Source: Clostridia bacterium (GTDB taxonomy: Bacteria; Bacillota; Clostridia; Christensenellales; Aristaeellaceae). From it: a stretch of DNA of 51,918 nt. This document shows positions 1-7,899 of this stretch, piece by piece. The position numbers and the translations under genes were made by a program. Where the stretch lies: assembly GCA_017545905.1 (NCBI GenBank), contig JAFWXL010000112.1:1-51918 (forward strand), given 5' to 3'. The notes beneath the pieces are model-generated. The model worked only from the letters and a program-made list of their open reading frames with translations. It was not told the origin of the DNA and did not search any database. The stretch's first letter is position 1, and every line of letters starts with the position of its first letter.

Positions 1-1
1 C

Positions 2-859
2 AATGGTTCCACCTCTCAGGCTTCCGTTTGCGGTTCTACTCTGGCGCTGATGGACGCCGGCGTGCCGATCAAGGCGCCGGTTGCCGGCGTGGCCATGGGC
101 CTGATCAAGGACACCGAGAGCAACAAGGTTGCTGTTCTGACCGATATTCAGGGTCTGGAAGACTTCCTGGGTGATATGGACTTCAAGGTCGCGGGTACCA
201 TGAACGGCATCACCGCGATCCAGATGGACATCAAGATCAAGGGTATCGACGAGGCGATCCTGCGTCAGGCGCTCAGCCAGGCGCTCGACGGCCGCCTGTT
301 CATCCTGGGCAAGATGCTCGAGACCCTGCCGCAGCCGCGTGCTGAGCTGTCTGAGTATGCGCCGAAGATCATCAGTTTCATGATCAATCCGGAGAAGATC
401 GCCGAGGTTATTGGCCCGCGCGGCAAGATGATCAACAAGATCATCGAGGAGACCGGCGTGAAGATCGATATCGAGGACGACGGCAGCGTGTTCATCGCCA
501 CCAGCGATGCTGCCGCCGCTGCGAAGGCGCGCCGCCTGATCGAAGGCATCGCCAAGGACGTCGAGGTCGGCGAGGTTTACATGGGCAAGGTTGTGCGCAT
601 GATGAACTTCGGCGTGTTCGTAGAGCTGCTGCCGGGCAAGGACGGCATGATCCACATCTCCAAGCTCGCCAAGGGCCGCGTGGAGAAGTGCGAGGACGTC
701 GTCAAGATCGGCGACGAGATCGAGGTTAAGGTCGCTGAGATCGACTCTCAGGGCCGCGTGAACCTGATCCGCAACGACATCGAGTATGACAATACCGAGA
801 TGCCGCGCCGCAGCGCCCCGGGCCAGCGCCCGCCGCGCCGCACCGAGAATCGCCGCTAA
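2..859 (+). CDS. pnp: Polyribonucleotide nucleotidyltransferase (PNPase), 3' part
   Basis: This is the C-terminal 285 residues of PNPase, the phosphorolytic 3'-5' exoribonuclease of the RNA degradosome. The reading frame is open from base 2, so the gene begins left of the window. The visible part starts in the second RNase PH core ([13 protein letters not shown], then [19 protein letters not shown]). A KH domain follows ([20 protein letters not shown], with the GxxG loop as GPRG), then an S1 domain ([20 protein letters not shown]). The tail is basic and proline/arginine-rich ([18 protein letters not shown]). Codon use is strongly biased, as expected for a highly expressed gene. An M16 peptidase gene follows, the usual Firmicutes order. 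Confidence 0.97.
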   Translation, partial: NGSTSQASVCGSTLALMDAGVPIKAPVAGVAMGLIKDTESNKVAVLTDIQGLEDFLGDMDFKVAGTMNGITAIQMDIKIKGIDEAILRQALSQALDGRLFILGKMLETLPQPRAELSEYAPKIISFMINPEKIAEVIGPRGKMINKIIEETGVKIDIEDDGSVFIATSDAAAAAKARRLIEGIAKDVEVGEVYMGKVVRMMNFGVFVELLPGKDGMIHISKLAKGRVEKCEDVVKIGDEIEVKVAEIDSQGRVNLIRNDIEYDNTEMPRRSAPGQRPPRRTENRR

Positions 860-941
860 GCCGGCAGTGCCGGCAGCCTCTTCCGACAAAGAAAGTCGTG
901 AATTGAGTGCCTGCGGGCGAGGCTGAAAGTACACATAAACT

Positions 942-987
942 CCGGGCTGGCTGAGAGCCTTATGGCTCGCAGGCAGCCCGGTTTTTC
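942..987 (+). terminator. Rho-independent terminator after pnp
   Basis: The 8-base arms CCGGGCTG (942-949) and CAGCCCGG (974-981) are followed by TTTTTCTCT. The loop contains a smaller GAGAGCC/GGCTCGC-like pairing. It lies about 80 bases after the pnp stop and probably ends the pnp transcript. Confidence 0.8.
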
Positions 988-1020
988 TCTGTATGTTTAT
1001 ATTCGCTAAGCTGCTTTTGT

Positions 1021-1290
1021 ATGCGCAAAGCGAAGAAGGGAGTCTGGGGGTTCGGCTTTGCCGAACTAGGGCAGGAGTGAATGACAGCCCAGTGGGCTGT
1101 CAGAGCTGCCCTGACCGACGAGCGTCGAGCGAGGAGAAAGAAATCCCTCAGGCAGGCTTGGGACCAAAGCCTGCCGCCGCCAGTGGCGGAAGCAGGCAGG
1201 CGGAGCGTCGGGAATCGCAAGGAGCGGCAGGATGCTGCGACTATGCGAGTTCCCTGGACCGGCAGCCCGGCGTCCCCGACGTATAATCTC
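1021..1290. repeat. Dispersed intergenic repeat, copy 1 (host family)
   Basis: The 458-base gap between pnp and the M16 peptidase gene holds no convincing gene. It contains modules shared with two other nearby gaps: GAAGAAGGGAGTCTGGGGG near 1031-1050, ATCCCTCAGGC near 1143, and a block near 1196-1253 built from CAGGC..CGGAGCGTCGG, AATCGCAAGGAGCG and GCGACTATGCGAGTTCC. The related block recurs at 5097-5155, and the first two modules recur at 3455-3495. Several hairpins are also present, such as GACAGCCCA/TGGGCTGTC near 1083-1101. Short ORFs through it differ in frame from copy to copy, which argues against coding. Confidence 0.7.
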
Positions 1291-1318
1291 AAAAACTTCG
1301 TAAAAGATAGGAGAAACC

Positions 1319-2587
1319 ATGAACGGAGGATATCAGCGCATGTGCGAGGAGTTCGTGCTTTCCAATGGATTGCGCGTGGCGGCGGAGTACATTCCGCATT
1401 TCCCGTCGGTGAGCGTGGGCCTGTGGATTGGCGCAGGCTCAATGTATGAGACCAGAGAGGAGTGCGGTCTGTCACATTTTGTGGAGCATATGCTCTTCAA
1501 AAGCACTGAAAACCGCACAACCCGAGAGATTGCCGTGGAGATGGATGCGCTCGGCGGACAGGTGAACGCATTCACCTCGAAGGAGTGCACCTGCTATTAT
1601 GCAAAGGTGATCGCCGAGCATCTTGATCGCACGATGAATCTTCTGTCCGATCTGCTGCTGCATGCAAAGATGGACGAGGAGGAATTTGAAAAGGAGCGCG
1701 GCGTTATCCTCGAGGAGATTGCCATGGGTGAGGATACGCCGGAGGATCTGGTGTATGATCTGCTGGCGGAAGCGTACTTTGGCGATCATCCGCTGGCACG
1801 CCCGATTCTGGGTACGGCGGAGCAGATTGCGTCCGTTTCCCGCCAGGCGCTGATCGATTTCAGAAAGAAGCATTACCGCCCGGATAACACCGTGCTGGCG
1901 ATTGCCGGTCAGTTTGATCTGGAGCAGTTCAAGACGATGGCAGAAAAATACCTCGGCGCATGGCAGGGAGAGGGAACGACACATATGCCGGAGGCTGTGG
2001 ACAGCTGCAGCGGCGACGTCAAGCGCAAGAAGAAGGATATTGAGCAGGTGCATATCTGCCTGGCTTATCCGGGCGTTGCGCAGGACAGCGACGATCTGTA
2101 TCCGCTGACGGTGATGAATAACCTCTTTGGCGGCGGCATGTCTTCGCGCCTGTTCCAGCATATCCGCGAGGATATGGGCGCGGCGTACAGCGTGTACAGC
2201 TATCCGTCTGCATATACAAACTGCGGCACGATGACCATCTACGCAGGTACCTCCCCGGAACTGGCGCAGGAGGTGATCGACGCCCTTCACGCCGAGATCA
2301 GAAAGCTCGTTCAGGATGGAATTGACGATGAAGAATTCGCCATGGCCAAGGATCAGCTCAAGGTGAGCTATATGCTGGGGCTGGAGAGCAGCTCTTCGCG
2401 CATGTCTTCCATCGGGCGAAGCAAGCTGCTGCGCGGCCGTGCGGTCGATCCACAGGACATTGTGCGCAAGATCGAAGCGGTTACCAAGGCGGACGTCGAG
2501 CGTGTGATTGCGCATGTGCTGACGAAAAAATGCGCAGCTTCCATTGTGGGCAGAAACGTCGATCAGCTCAGGGTGCTGGCTGAATAA
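1319..2587 (+). CDS. M16 family zinc peptidase (processing-peptidase-like)
   Basis: A 422-residue pitrilysin/insulinase-family metallopeptidase of the YmxG/MlpA type usually found next to pnp in Firmicutes. The inverted zinc motif HFVEH is at residues 53-57, and the distal zinc ligand falls in VILEEIAMGED about 75 residues later, so the N-terminal half looks catalytically intact. The C-terminal half has the typical non-catalytic partner domain (GGGMSSRLFQHIREDMGAAYSV). A GATAGGAG ribosome-binding site precedes the ATG at 1319; a second in-frame ATG (CEEF) lies 21 bases downstream. Its substrate is unknown, and a role in peptide or precursor processing is inferred from the family only. Confidence 0.93.
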   Translation: MNGGYQRMCEEFVLSNGLRVAAEYIPHFPSVSVGLWIGAGSMYETREECGLSHFVEHMLFKSTENRTTREIAVEMDALGGQVNAFTSKECTCYYAKVIAEHLDRTMNLLSDLLLHAKMDEEEFEKERGVILEEIAMGEDTPEDLVYDLLAEAYFGDHPLARPILGTAEQIASVSRQALIDFRKKHYRPDNTVLAIAGQFDLEQFKTMAEKYLGAWQGEGTTHMPEAVDSCSGDVKRKKKDIEQVHICLAYPGVAQDSDDLYPLTVMNNLFGGGMSSRLFQHIREDMGAAYSVYSYPSAYTNCGTMTIYAGTSPELAQEVIDALHAEIRKLVQDGIDDEEFAMAKDQLKVSYMLGLESSSSRMSSIGRSKLLRGRAVDPQDIVRKIEAVTKADVERVIAHVLTKKCAASIVGRNVDQLRVLAE

Positions 2588-2621
2588 GAAGAAAGACCTC
2601 CTTCCGGTCAAATTGTTTGTA

Positions 2622-2651
2622 TTGACGCAGCGCATATGCGTTTTGTACAAT
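2622..2651 (+). promoter_or_regulatory. Sigma-A-type promoter for the alarmone synthetase gene
   Basis: The -35 hexamer TTGACG (2622-2627) and -10 hexamer TACAAT (2646-2651) are 18 bases apart, placing transcription start about 25 bases before the GGAAGGAGG ribosome-binding site of the 2683 gene. The gene therefore appears to be transcribed independently of the M16 peptidase. Confidence 0.65.
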
Positions 2652-2682
2652 ATAGACAGAGAGCGCGGAAGGAGGTATTTTT

Positions 2683-3363
2683 ATGCTGGAAAGCCGCGAA
2701 ATCACATTTGCGCCGGGCATGAGCGACGGCGCACTGTTTGAACAGATCCGCCATCAGGGCAAGGAATATGTGCGCCTGATGAGCTATTATTCGGCTGCCA
2801 TGCTGGAGGTCGAAACCAAATTCAAGGTGCTGTCCATCGAGTTCAACGGCAAGTTTGACCGCAATCCGATTGAGACGATCAAGACGAGACTCAAGACGCC
2901 CAAAAGCGTCGTTGAAAAGATGAACCGTATCGGCAAGCCGGTGTCTGTCGATTCGATTGAGAAGGAACTTTCGGACGTCGCAGGCGTGCGCGTGATCTGC
3001 TCGTTTGTCGATGATATCTACAAGCTGGCCGATATGCTTGCGCTGCAGGATGATATCTATGTGCTGCGCGTCAAGGACTATATCCGCCATCCCAAGCCCA
3101 GCGGATACCGCAGCCTGCATATGATCATCGAAGTGCCGATCTTTCTGTCTAAAGAAAAGCGGTACATGCGCGTGGAGGTGCAGCTGCGCACGATCGCTAT
3201 GGATTTCTGGGCGAGCCTAGAGCACAAGCTGCATTATAAGAATGACATTCCGCAGGAACACGCGCTGGAAATCGCGCAGCAGCTGCAGCGCTGCGCACAG
3301 GTGGTCAGCGAAACGGATCAGCAGATGCTGGCTATCCGAAGGCAGATCGAGGGCGAATACTGA
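2683..3363 (+). CDS. Small alarmone synthetase, (p)ppGpp synthetase (RelQ/YjbM-like)
   Basis: A 226-residue GTP pyrophosphokinase with only the RelA/SpoT synthetase domain. It has no HD hydrolase, TGS or ACT domain, so it belongs to the small alarmone synthetases that transfer pyrophosphate from ATP to GDP or GTP. Family motifs are visible: TRLKTPKSVVEKMNRIGKP, DVAGVRVICSFVDDIY, DYIRHPKPSGYRSLHMI and VEVQLRTIAMDFWASLEHKL. The C-terminal helix (residues ~195-226) matches the RelQ-type tetramerisation segment. The ATG is set by a near-perfect GGAAGGAGG eight bases upstream. It stands alone with its own promoter. RelQ versus RelP assignment would need a tree. Confidence 0.93.
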   Translation: MLESREITFAPGMSDGALFEQIRHQGKEYVRLMSYYSAAMLEVETKFKVLSIEFNGKFDRNPIETIKTRLKTPKSVVEKMNRIGKPVSVDSIEKELSDVAGVRVICSFVDDIYKLADMLALQDDIYVLRVKDYIRHPKPSGYRSLHMIIEVPIFLSKEKRYMRVEVQLRTIAMDFWASLEHKLHYKNDIPQEHALEIAQQLQRCAQVVSETDQQMLAIRRQIEGEY

Positions 3364-3369
3364 GAGACG

Positions 3370-3495
3370 TTAGGGGACGCCGTCCCCTAAAACCCCTGCT
3401 GGAGATTTCATCTCCAGACCTCTTCTTCGCTTCGCGATAGCTTAAAGCTGGCGCGAAGCGAAGAAGGGAGTCTGAGGGATGGAATCCCTCAGGCG
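3370..3495. repeat. Dispersed intergenic repeat with four hairpins, copy 2
   Basis: The gap between the alarmone synthetase and miaA is almost entirely inverted repeats. They are TAGGGGACG/CGTCCCCTA near 3371-3390, CTGGAGA/TCTCCAG at 3399-3417, the 14-base arms TTCTTCGCTTCGCG (3423-3436) and CGCGAAGCGAAGAA (3452-3465), and CTGAGGGAT/ATCCCTCAG at 3472-3492. The modules CGAAGCGAAGAAGGGAGTCTG and ATCCCTCAGGC are shared with copy 1. None has a proper T-tract on the + strand, so these are not ordinary terminators, although they may stop or stabilise the upstream transcript. Confidence 0.7.
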
Positions 3496-3525
3496 GGTTT
3501 GGGCGGCAGCCCAACGTATCCTCCC

Positions 3526-3554
3526 TTGCCCAATCGGGATGAATGTGATATAAT
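3526..3554 (+). promoter_or_regulatory. Promoter for miaA
   Basis: TTGCCC (3526-3531), a 17-base spacer and a perfect TATAAT (3549-3554) preceded by TGA form an extended -10 promoter 34 bases before the miaA start. Confidence 0.75.
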
Positions 3555-3587
3555 CTACGCCAGCAATTTGAAAACGGGAGAACACAC

Positions 3588-4487
3588 ATGAGCAGATTAC
3601 CGAAGGTCGTTGCCGTCGTCGGCACGAATGCATCCGGCAAGAGTGCGCTGGGCATTGAGCTGGCCAAGAAATACGATGCGGAGATTATCTCTGCCGATTC
3701 CAGACAGGTGTTTGCCGGACTCGATCTGGGCAGCGGTAAGGTCACGCCGGAGGAGACACAGGGCGTTAAGCATCATATGATTGACGTGCGAAAGCCCAAC
3801 GAGTTTTTCTCCATGGCGGATTTCCAGAAGCTGAGCTATCAGTATATTGAAGAGATCCGCGGAAGGGGAAAGCTGCCGATGATCGTGGGCGGCACGGGCC
3901 TGTATGTGGATTCCGTGCTCGATGGCTATCTGCTTTCCGATAAGGAGCCAGATCTGGCATACCGTGCGGAGCTGGAAAAGCTGACCACGCCAGAGCTTTA
4001 CGAGATGCTTCTTGCGCTTAAGCCGGATGTCGAGGTCGAGAAGAATAACCGAAACCGCGTCATGCGCATCATCGAGCGCATCCACGACGGTGATGACGCT
4101 GTACCGGGCAAGGAGAAGCGCTATGACAGCCTGCGCCTTGGCGTGAGCTGGCCGCGCGAGGTGGTCAATCAGCGTATCGACGAGCGTCTTGAACGCCGCC
4201 TTGAGCAGGGCATGATTGAAGAGGTGCAGCGCCTGATGGACGAGGGTGCGACGACGGAGTTCCTGCTGGGTCTGGGGCTGGAGTACCGCTTCATCACGCA
4301 GTATCTCATCGGCGAAATCCCGGACAAGAGCGTGATGCTTGAAAAGCTGGCGATTGCCATCAAGCAGTTTGCCAAGCGGCAGATGACGTGGTTCAGAAGG
4401 AATCCGGATATCGTGTGGCTGGATATGTCCGGCGATTATTACGATCAGGCATGCAGTGCGATGGATGCTTTTCTTAAAAGCGAATAA
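3588..4487 (+). CDS. miaA: tRNA dimethylallyltransferase
   Basis: This 299-residue enzyme transfers a dimethylallyl group to N6 of A37 in tRNAs that read codons starting with U. The P-loop is GTNASGKS (residues 12-19). The family signatures AEIISADSRQVFAGLDLGSGK, GVKHHMIDV and IVGGTGLYVDSVLDGY follow, and the late segment AIKQFAKRQMTWFRR is the tRNA-binding RQ.TWFR motif. Length is typical. The start is supported by GGGAG nine bases upstream. It has its own extended -10 promoter and a strong downstream terminator, so it is a single-gene unit; no hfq follows here. Confidence 0.97.
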   Translation: MSRLPKVVAVVGTNASGKSALGIELAKKYDAEIISADSRQVFAGLDLGSGKVTPEETQGVKHHMIDVRKPNEFFSMADFQKLSYQYIEEIRGRGKLPMIVGGTGLYVDSVLDGYLLSDKEPDLAYRAELEKLTTPELYEMLLALKPDVEVEKNNRNRVMRIIERIHDGDDAVPGKEKRYDSLRLGVSWPREVVNQRIDERLERRLEQGMIEEVQRLMDEGATTEFLLGLGLEYRFITQYLIGEIPDKSVMLEKLAIAIKQFAKRQMTWFRRNPDIVWLDMSGDYYDQACSAMDAFLKSE

Positions 4488-4491
4488 TGCA

Positions 4492-4526
4492 TAAAAGCCA
4501 TACTGTCATATGCAGTATGGCTTTTT
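4492..4526. terminator. Bidirectional terminator between miaA and the acetyltransferase
   Basis: The arms AAAAGCCATACTG (4493-4505) and CAGTATGGCTTTT (4513-4525) form a 13-bp stem with A and T tracts on the two sides. It separates convergent genes and can stop transcripts from both directions. Confidence 0.9.
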
Positions 4527-4534
4527 GTATGCGG

Positions 4535-5002
4535 TTATTTCTGATAATACACCAGCGTCAGTCGGTCGTTGATCTTCTGGGTTTGGCCCGTTGCACGGTA
4601 TCCCAGCTTTTCATACAGGCGGCAAAGCTGCGGCTCTTCCAATATGGTTTCAAGCGCCCAGTTCTCGCTGCCGTGAATCAGCTCTGCCTGCGCAATGGCC
4701 TTTTGCGCAGCGCCTCGATTCCGGCAAGATGGCAGGATGAAAACAGGGGAGATGCGCTTGCGTTCTTTGGACGTCTTTTTGTCGATAATGCGGATTGCGC
4801 CCACGGGCTTACCGTCGTATTCAATCAGATAGTAGTATGTATGGGGCTGCCGAAGGCGGTTTAATACCCTTTCCATTGGCTCGGCGGCAGGATTGGTATC
4901 AGCATCCTGGTATTTTTCGTATGATTCTGAAAACGATTCAACCTGCATCTTCCAGATGAGCCCGGCTTGCTTGCAGCCGGCACGGATCAGACTTACATCC
5001 AC
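4535..5002 (-). CDS. GNAT-family N-acetyltransferase
   Basis: A 155-residue acetyl-CoA-dependent acetyltransferase of the GNAT fold. The N-terminal strand-helix unit (VSLIRAGCKQAGLIWKMQ) is followed by the central strands (YYYLIEYDGKPVGAIRIID, RISPVFILPSCRNRG). The acetyl-CoA loop appears as CRNRGAAQKAI, a match to the R/Q-x-x-G-x-G/A motif. The late segment LCRLYEKLGYRATGQTQKI is typical of the last helix and strand. The start is GTG, chosen because no ATG occurs near the N-terminus and GAGGGA lies seven bases upstream. The acceptor substrate cannot be inferred. Confidence 0.85.
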   Translation of the reverse strand: MDVSLIRAGCKQAGLIWKMQVESFSESYEKYQDADTNPAAEPMERVLNRLRQPHTYYYLIEYDGKPVGAIRIIDKKTSKERKRISPVFILPSCRNRGAAQKAIAQAELIHGSENWALETILEEPQLCRLYEKLGYRATGQTQKINDRLTLVYYQK

Positions 5003-5034
5003 GTGAAATCCCTCAATTTATCCTGAATGAATTT

Positions 5035-5200
5035 ATCACGCCGCGAAGCGAACATGGGGTCTGGGGGACCGGAGTCTGCCGCGCCTGGTGGGCGAGACAG
5101 GCAGACGGAGTGTCGGAAATCGCAAGGAGCGCTTGCGCGACTATGCGAGTTTCCAAAACTGCATCCCCAGATGGGATTTTGGGCGATAGCCCCAGCATTC
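5035..5200. repeat. Dispersed intergenic repeat, copy 3
   Basis: This 202-base gap between two leftward genes has no coding signal. It repeats the GAAGCGAA...GGGTCTGGGGG module (5045-5066) and the block CAGGCAGACGGAGTGTCGG, AATCGCAAGGAGCG, GCGACTATGCGAGTTTCC (5097-5155). That block matches copy 1 with few substitutions and a shorter middle (CTT in place of ~9 bases). An imperfect hairpin forms between TCGCAAGGAGCGC and GCGCGACTATGCGA. Confidence 0.7.
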
Positions 5201-5204
5201 CCCG

Positions 5205-5966
5205 TCAGTCGTTGTGCGCGGGCATCTCCGCTTCCTCGCCGACGCAGGCGCCCATCAGCTTGTTGATGGCGCGGTCGGGCGCATCCTTGCTGTTGCCCCA
5301 GGGCTTGTCCGCATTGCGGTAGTCAAACTTGAGCGTGAACCATTCCAGCTCGCTTTCCACACGCTTGAGGTTTTCCAGCTCCATGGCAGCGACGGCCTTT
5401 TTGAATTCATCCATCTGCGAGCCGGAGAGCGTTTTTTCTGCCATTTCCAACACAAGCGCCAGATGCGGCAGACAGAAGCCCTTTGACTTGACAAAGAGAT
5501 CCTTGAACTCGCTGTTGGTGAAGTAGAGCTGCGCGATGGTGTAGCCGTAACGCTCCAGCGCTTTGTCCACCTGCTCACAGATCACGCAGCCTCCGATGCG
5601 CGCGCGGATTCTCGCGGGCGCGCCGTTTTCGTCGGGCTTTGCGCCGCGCAGGGAGGAGAAGAGGCCCTTCTTGCCCGTATCGGCGCCGGCGAGAATCGCC
5701 TCCATGGACTTGATGACCTCCTGCATGTGCGTATGTGTCATCAGGGCCAGGCCGAGCCTGTTGCGGCGGTTGAACATCAGGTCGTAATGGCGCGTGCAGA
5801 AGCCGGTTTCGTTGCTCTTGATGCGCCATTCGGGCTCCATGTAGGCAGAAGCCAGCATGGTATCGACGTACTGATCCTCACAAAGGATCCGCAGCTTGCA
5901 CAGCGGGCATTCACAGCCGGTCTTGTAGGCGTCCAGAACAGGGATGGTATCAAGCGTATATTTCAT
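5205..5966 (-). CDS. Cysteine-rich DUF6062-like protein
   Basis: A 253-residue soluble protein I recognise as resembling the DUF6062 family of Clostridia; the name is from memory and its function is unknown. It has two Cys-pair motifs, CECPLCKL near residue 18 and GGCVICEQ near residue 124. Each is followed by a similar segment, GFCTRHYDLM and GFCLPHLALV, so the protein looks like an internal duplication of a C-x2-C ... C-x-x-H metal-binding unit. The ATG at 5966 is preferred over an in-frame GTG at 5975 because TGAGGTG lies six bases before it. That ribosome-binding site overlaps the stop codon of the phage recombinase, so in the lysogen this gene sits directly behind the phage lysogeny genes. 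Confidence 0.8.
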   Translation of the reverse strand: MKYTLDTIPVLDAYKTGCECPLCKLRILCEDQYVDTMLASAYMEPEWRIKSNETGFCTRHYDLMFNRRNRLGLALMTHTHMQEVIKSMEAILAGADTGKKGLFSSLRGAKPDENGAPARIRARIGGCVICEQVDKALERYGYTIAQLYFTNSEFKDLFVKSKGFCLPHLALVLEMAEKTLSGSQMDEFKKAVAAMELENLKRVESELEWFTLKFDYRNADKPWGNSKDAPDRAINKLMGACVGEEAEMPAHND

Positions 5967-5971
5967 GTGCG

Positions 5972-7504
5972 TCACCTCACTGAATTACTCAATTCTGAAA
6001 CACTGGGAGAGGGCGACGAGGGCGACGAAGCGAAAAAAGCACTTGGGTTTGTCGGCCCTGTGGGGGAAGAGACGCCGCGCGCCGGATCGGCGAGGAGCGC
6101 CTGAAAATAACTGTTGAAGGTGGATTCAAACTCAAAGTGATCTGAAAAAACGGCAACCTTTGAGATGAACCTGCGCAGCATGGCCGACGTCATTTGCGGA
6201 TCGTCATCCAGGGAGACGGCAGCTGCGTCTGCGAAATAGGCCTCGATCTGGGTGCGTGAGACGGAGGGCGGTGGTGCAGAGATATGCTCAAGGACTTTGA
6301 TCTGCTCTTCGAGCGACGAAATTTCTTTGGAGAGGCGCTCGAGGACAACGGGCGCCAGTACGCCGCTGGACATGTTGGTGATCAGCGTGTCGATCTTTGC
6401 GCGGAGCGTCCGGATCTGGCGGGCGTTCTCTGCGGCGCGCTGCTTTGAACTACTCATTTGGCCGGAAACGTAATCCTCGACAGCAGAGGAGAGCTGTGCG
6501 CGGAGCTCGGGGGAGAGCAGCTGCGCGAGGTAATCGCAGGCGGCTTGTTCGACTTCCTGGCATGGAACGGCTCGCAGCTTGCAAGAGGGGCAGTCGTAAT
6601 ACCTGTGCGTCTTATCCTGCTTAACAACGTTGTGCCCGGTCAGATTGCTGCCACATTCGCCGCATGTGATCAGGCCCTTGAGCAGGTATTTTTGCTTAGG
6701 GCGCCTGCCTACATTTCGCCGTGTGTCCATGATGTGCATCGCCTCCTGATATGTTTTTTCATCTATGATTGCTGGATGATTGTTTGGAATTTCAACGATT
6801 TCGTCGCCTGCACGAGCGCGATACAGACCCGTATAAAGGGGGTTGCGCAAGGTTTTTACAACGTTATTGGAAAGCATATTTCCTTTTCTGCGTCCGCGGA
6901 CGCCAGCAGCTCGCATTTCTGCGACAACAGGTGCGCAAGGTTCGCCATCAATGACGCACTGATAGAGTTTTCGAATATAGTAAGCTTCCAAGTCGTTGAT
7001 CTTGTAATGTCCATCGTCATCGACATCATATCCGAGAGGATGGACGCCGCCTGCGTGTTTCCCGGCGCGGATCTTGACGCGGCGGCCCTTGATGACCTCA
7101 GAGGAGAGATTCTTGGAATAATACTCGGCGAGGCCCTGCATGAGCGCCTCGAGGAGCACGGCCTCGTTTCCTTCGCCAAAGTCCTGTGCGACGGCAACCA
7201 GGCGCGCGCCGCGCTTCTTGATTTCCTGCTGGTAGACGGCGGCATCGTAACGATTGCGCGCGAAGCGATCCTGCTTGTGGACGAGAATGAGATCCACAGG
7301 ATCTGACTTGAGATCGGCGATCATGCGCAGGAAGTCCGGGCGATTGTCGCTGGTGCCGGAGATGGCGCGATCGTAATACATGCGCACGATCACGACGCCA
7401 TTGCGGGAGGCCCACTCGCGCAGGGCCAGCTCCTGGGCTTCGATCGAGGATTCGTGCTGGCGATCGGAGGAGTAGCGGCAATATCCGGCGGCGGTTCTGG
7501 GCAT
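5972..7504 (-). CDS. Large serine recombinase (phage integrase)
   Basis: A 510-residue site-specific recombinase. The N-terminal resolvase domain has the catalytic serine in GYCRYSSDRQ (S12), then YYDRAISGTSDNRPDFLRMI and LILVHKQDRFARNRYD. A Recombinase domain follows (GGVHPLGYDVDD, MLSNNVVKTLRNPLYTG), then a zinc ribbon (CGECG ... CPSC, residues ~300-325) and a coiled coil (residues ~375-420). ATG 7504 is preferred because AGGTGA lies five bases upstream; an open extension to 7609 runs through a phage repeat and is unlikely to be translated. The C-terminal tail (from ~residue 480) is Ser/Pro-rich and ends in NSVR. Its TGA lies within the ribosome-binding site of the next host gene, so the last codons may be specified by the attachment site. 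Confidence 0.95.
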   Translation of the reverse strand: MPRTAAGYCRYSSDRQHESSIEAQELALREWASRNGVVIVRMYYDRAISGTSDNRPDFLRMIADLKSDPVDLILVHKQDRFARNRYDAAVYQQEIKKRGARLVAVAQDFGEGNEAVLLEALMQGLAEYYSKNLSSEVIKGRRVKIRAGKHAGGVHPLGYDVDDDGHYKINDLEAYYIRKLYQCVIDGEPCAPVVAEMRAAGVRGRRKGNMLSNNVVKTLRNPLYTGLYRARAGDEIVEIPNNHPAIIDEKTYQEAMHIMDTRRNVGRRPKQKYLLKGLITCGECGSNLTGHNVVKQDKTHRYYDCPSCKLRAVPCQEVEQAACDYLAQLLSPELRAQLSSAVEDYVSGQMSSSKQRAAENARQIRTLRAKIDTLITNMSSGVLAPVVLERLSKEISSLEEQIKVLEHISAPPPSVSRTQIEAYFADAAAVSLDDDPQMTSAMLRRFISKVAVFSDHFEFESTFNSYFQALLADPARGVSSPTGPTNPSAFFASSPSSPSPSVSELSNSVR

Positions 7505-7526
7505 GTAATCACCTCGCTTTGGCGTC

Positions 7527-7550
7527 AAAACCGACAGCGCTGGCGGTTTT
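7527..7550. repeat. 24-bp phage palindrome, copy 1
   Basis: AAAACCGACAG + CGCTGGCGGTTTT, an inverted repeat with a single A:G mismatch at positions 8/17. It lies 22 bases upstream of the recombinase start, on the leftward transcript. Confidence 0.9.
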
Positions 7551-7890
7551 GCGGTTATGGGTTGGTTATGGCGGTTATGGAAAATTCTGAAATCCATAAC
7601 CGGATTCATAACCGGATTTCGGCGCGCATTTTCAGGCGCTATCTATATTATTATTTATTATTTTATTTTAAGTTATAAAGTTATGATATATAGTATCTGA
7701 GAAAACTGATTTCATCGATGTGTGAGGATATATATTTGGCGACGGTGTGAGCGTGCAGCGGGCACACACCTTTCCGGAAAACGGCGAAAATCCATAACCG
7801 ATGCCTTCCAGCCCTTGCGGCGTCTAGGTTTTTGCGGTTAGAAATGATCCATAACCGCACCGAACCGCAGAACGGGAATTCGTAACCGGA
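7551..7890. promoter_or_regulatory. Cluster of CCATAACCG / GGTTATGG motifs in AT-rich gap
   Basis: The 395-base gap between the recombinase and exonuclease genes has no gene. It carries repeated CCATAACC cores in both orientations: GGTTATGG at 7553-7560, 7564-7571 and 7573-7580, and CCATAACC at 7594-7601, 7792-7799 and 7849-7856. Near copies are TCATAACCGG at 7606-7615, GCGGTTA at 7834-7840 and CGTAACCGG at 7881-7889. Between the two groups lies a very AT-rich tract (about 7637-7700). The layout resembles iterons beside an unwinding element, or multiple binding sites for one protein. Confidence 0.7.
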
Positions 7891-7899
7891 CAGGGGAGA

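Noticed and set aside
1081-1449. Open frames through repeat copy 1
   Set aside because: They differ in frame between repeat copies and end within the M16 peptidase gene; the repeat family explains them.
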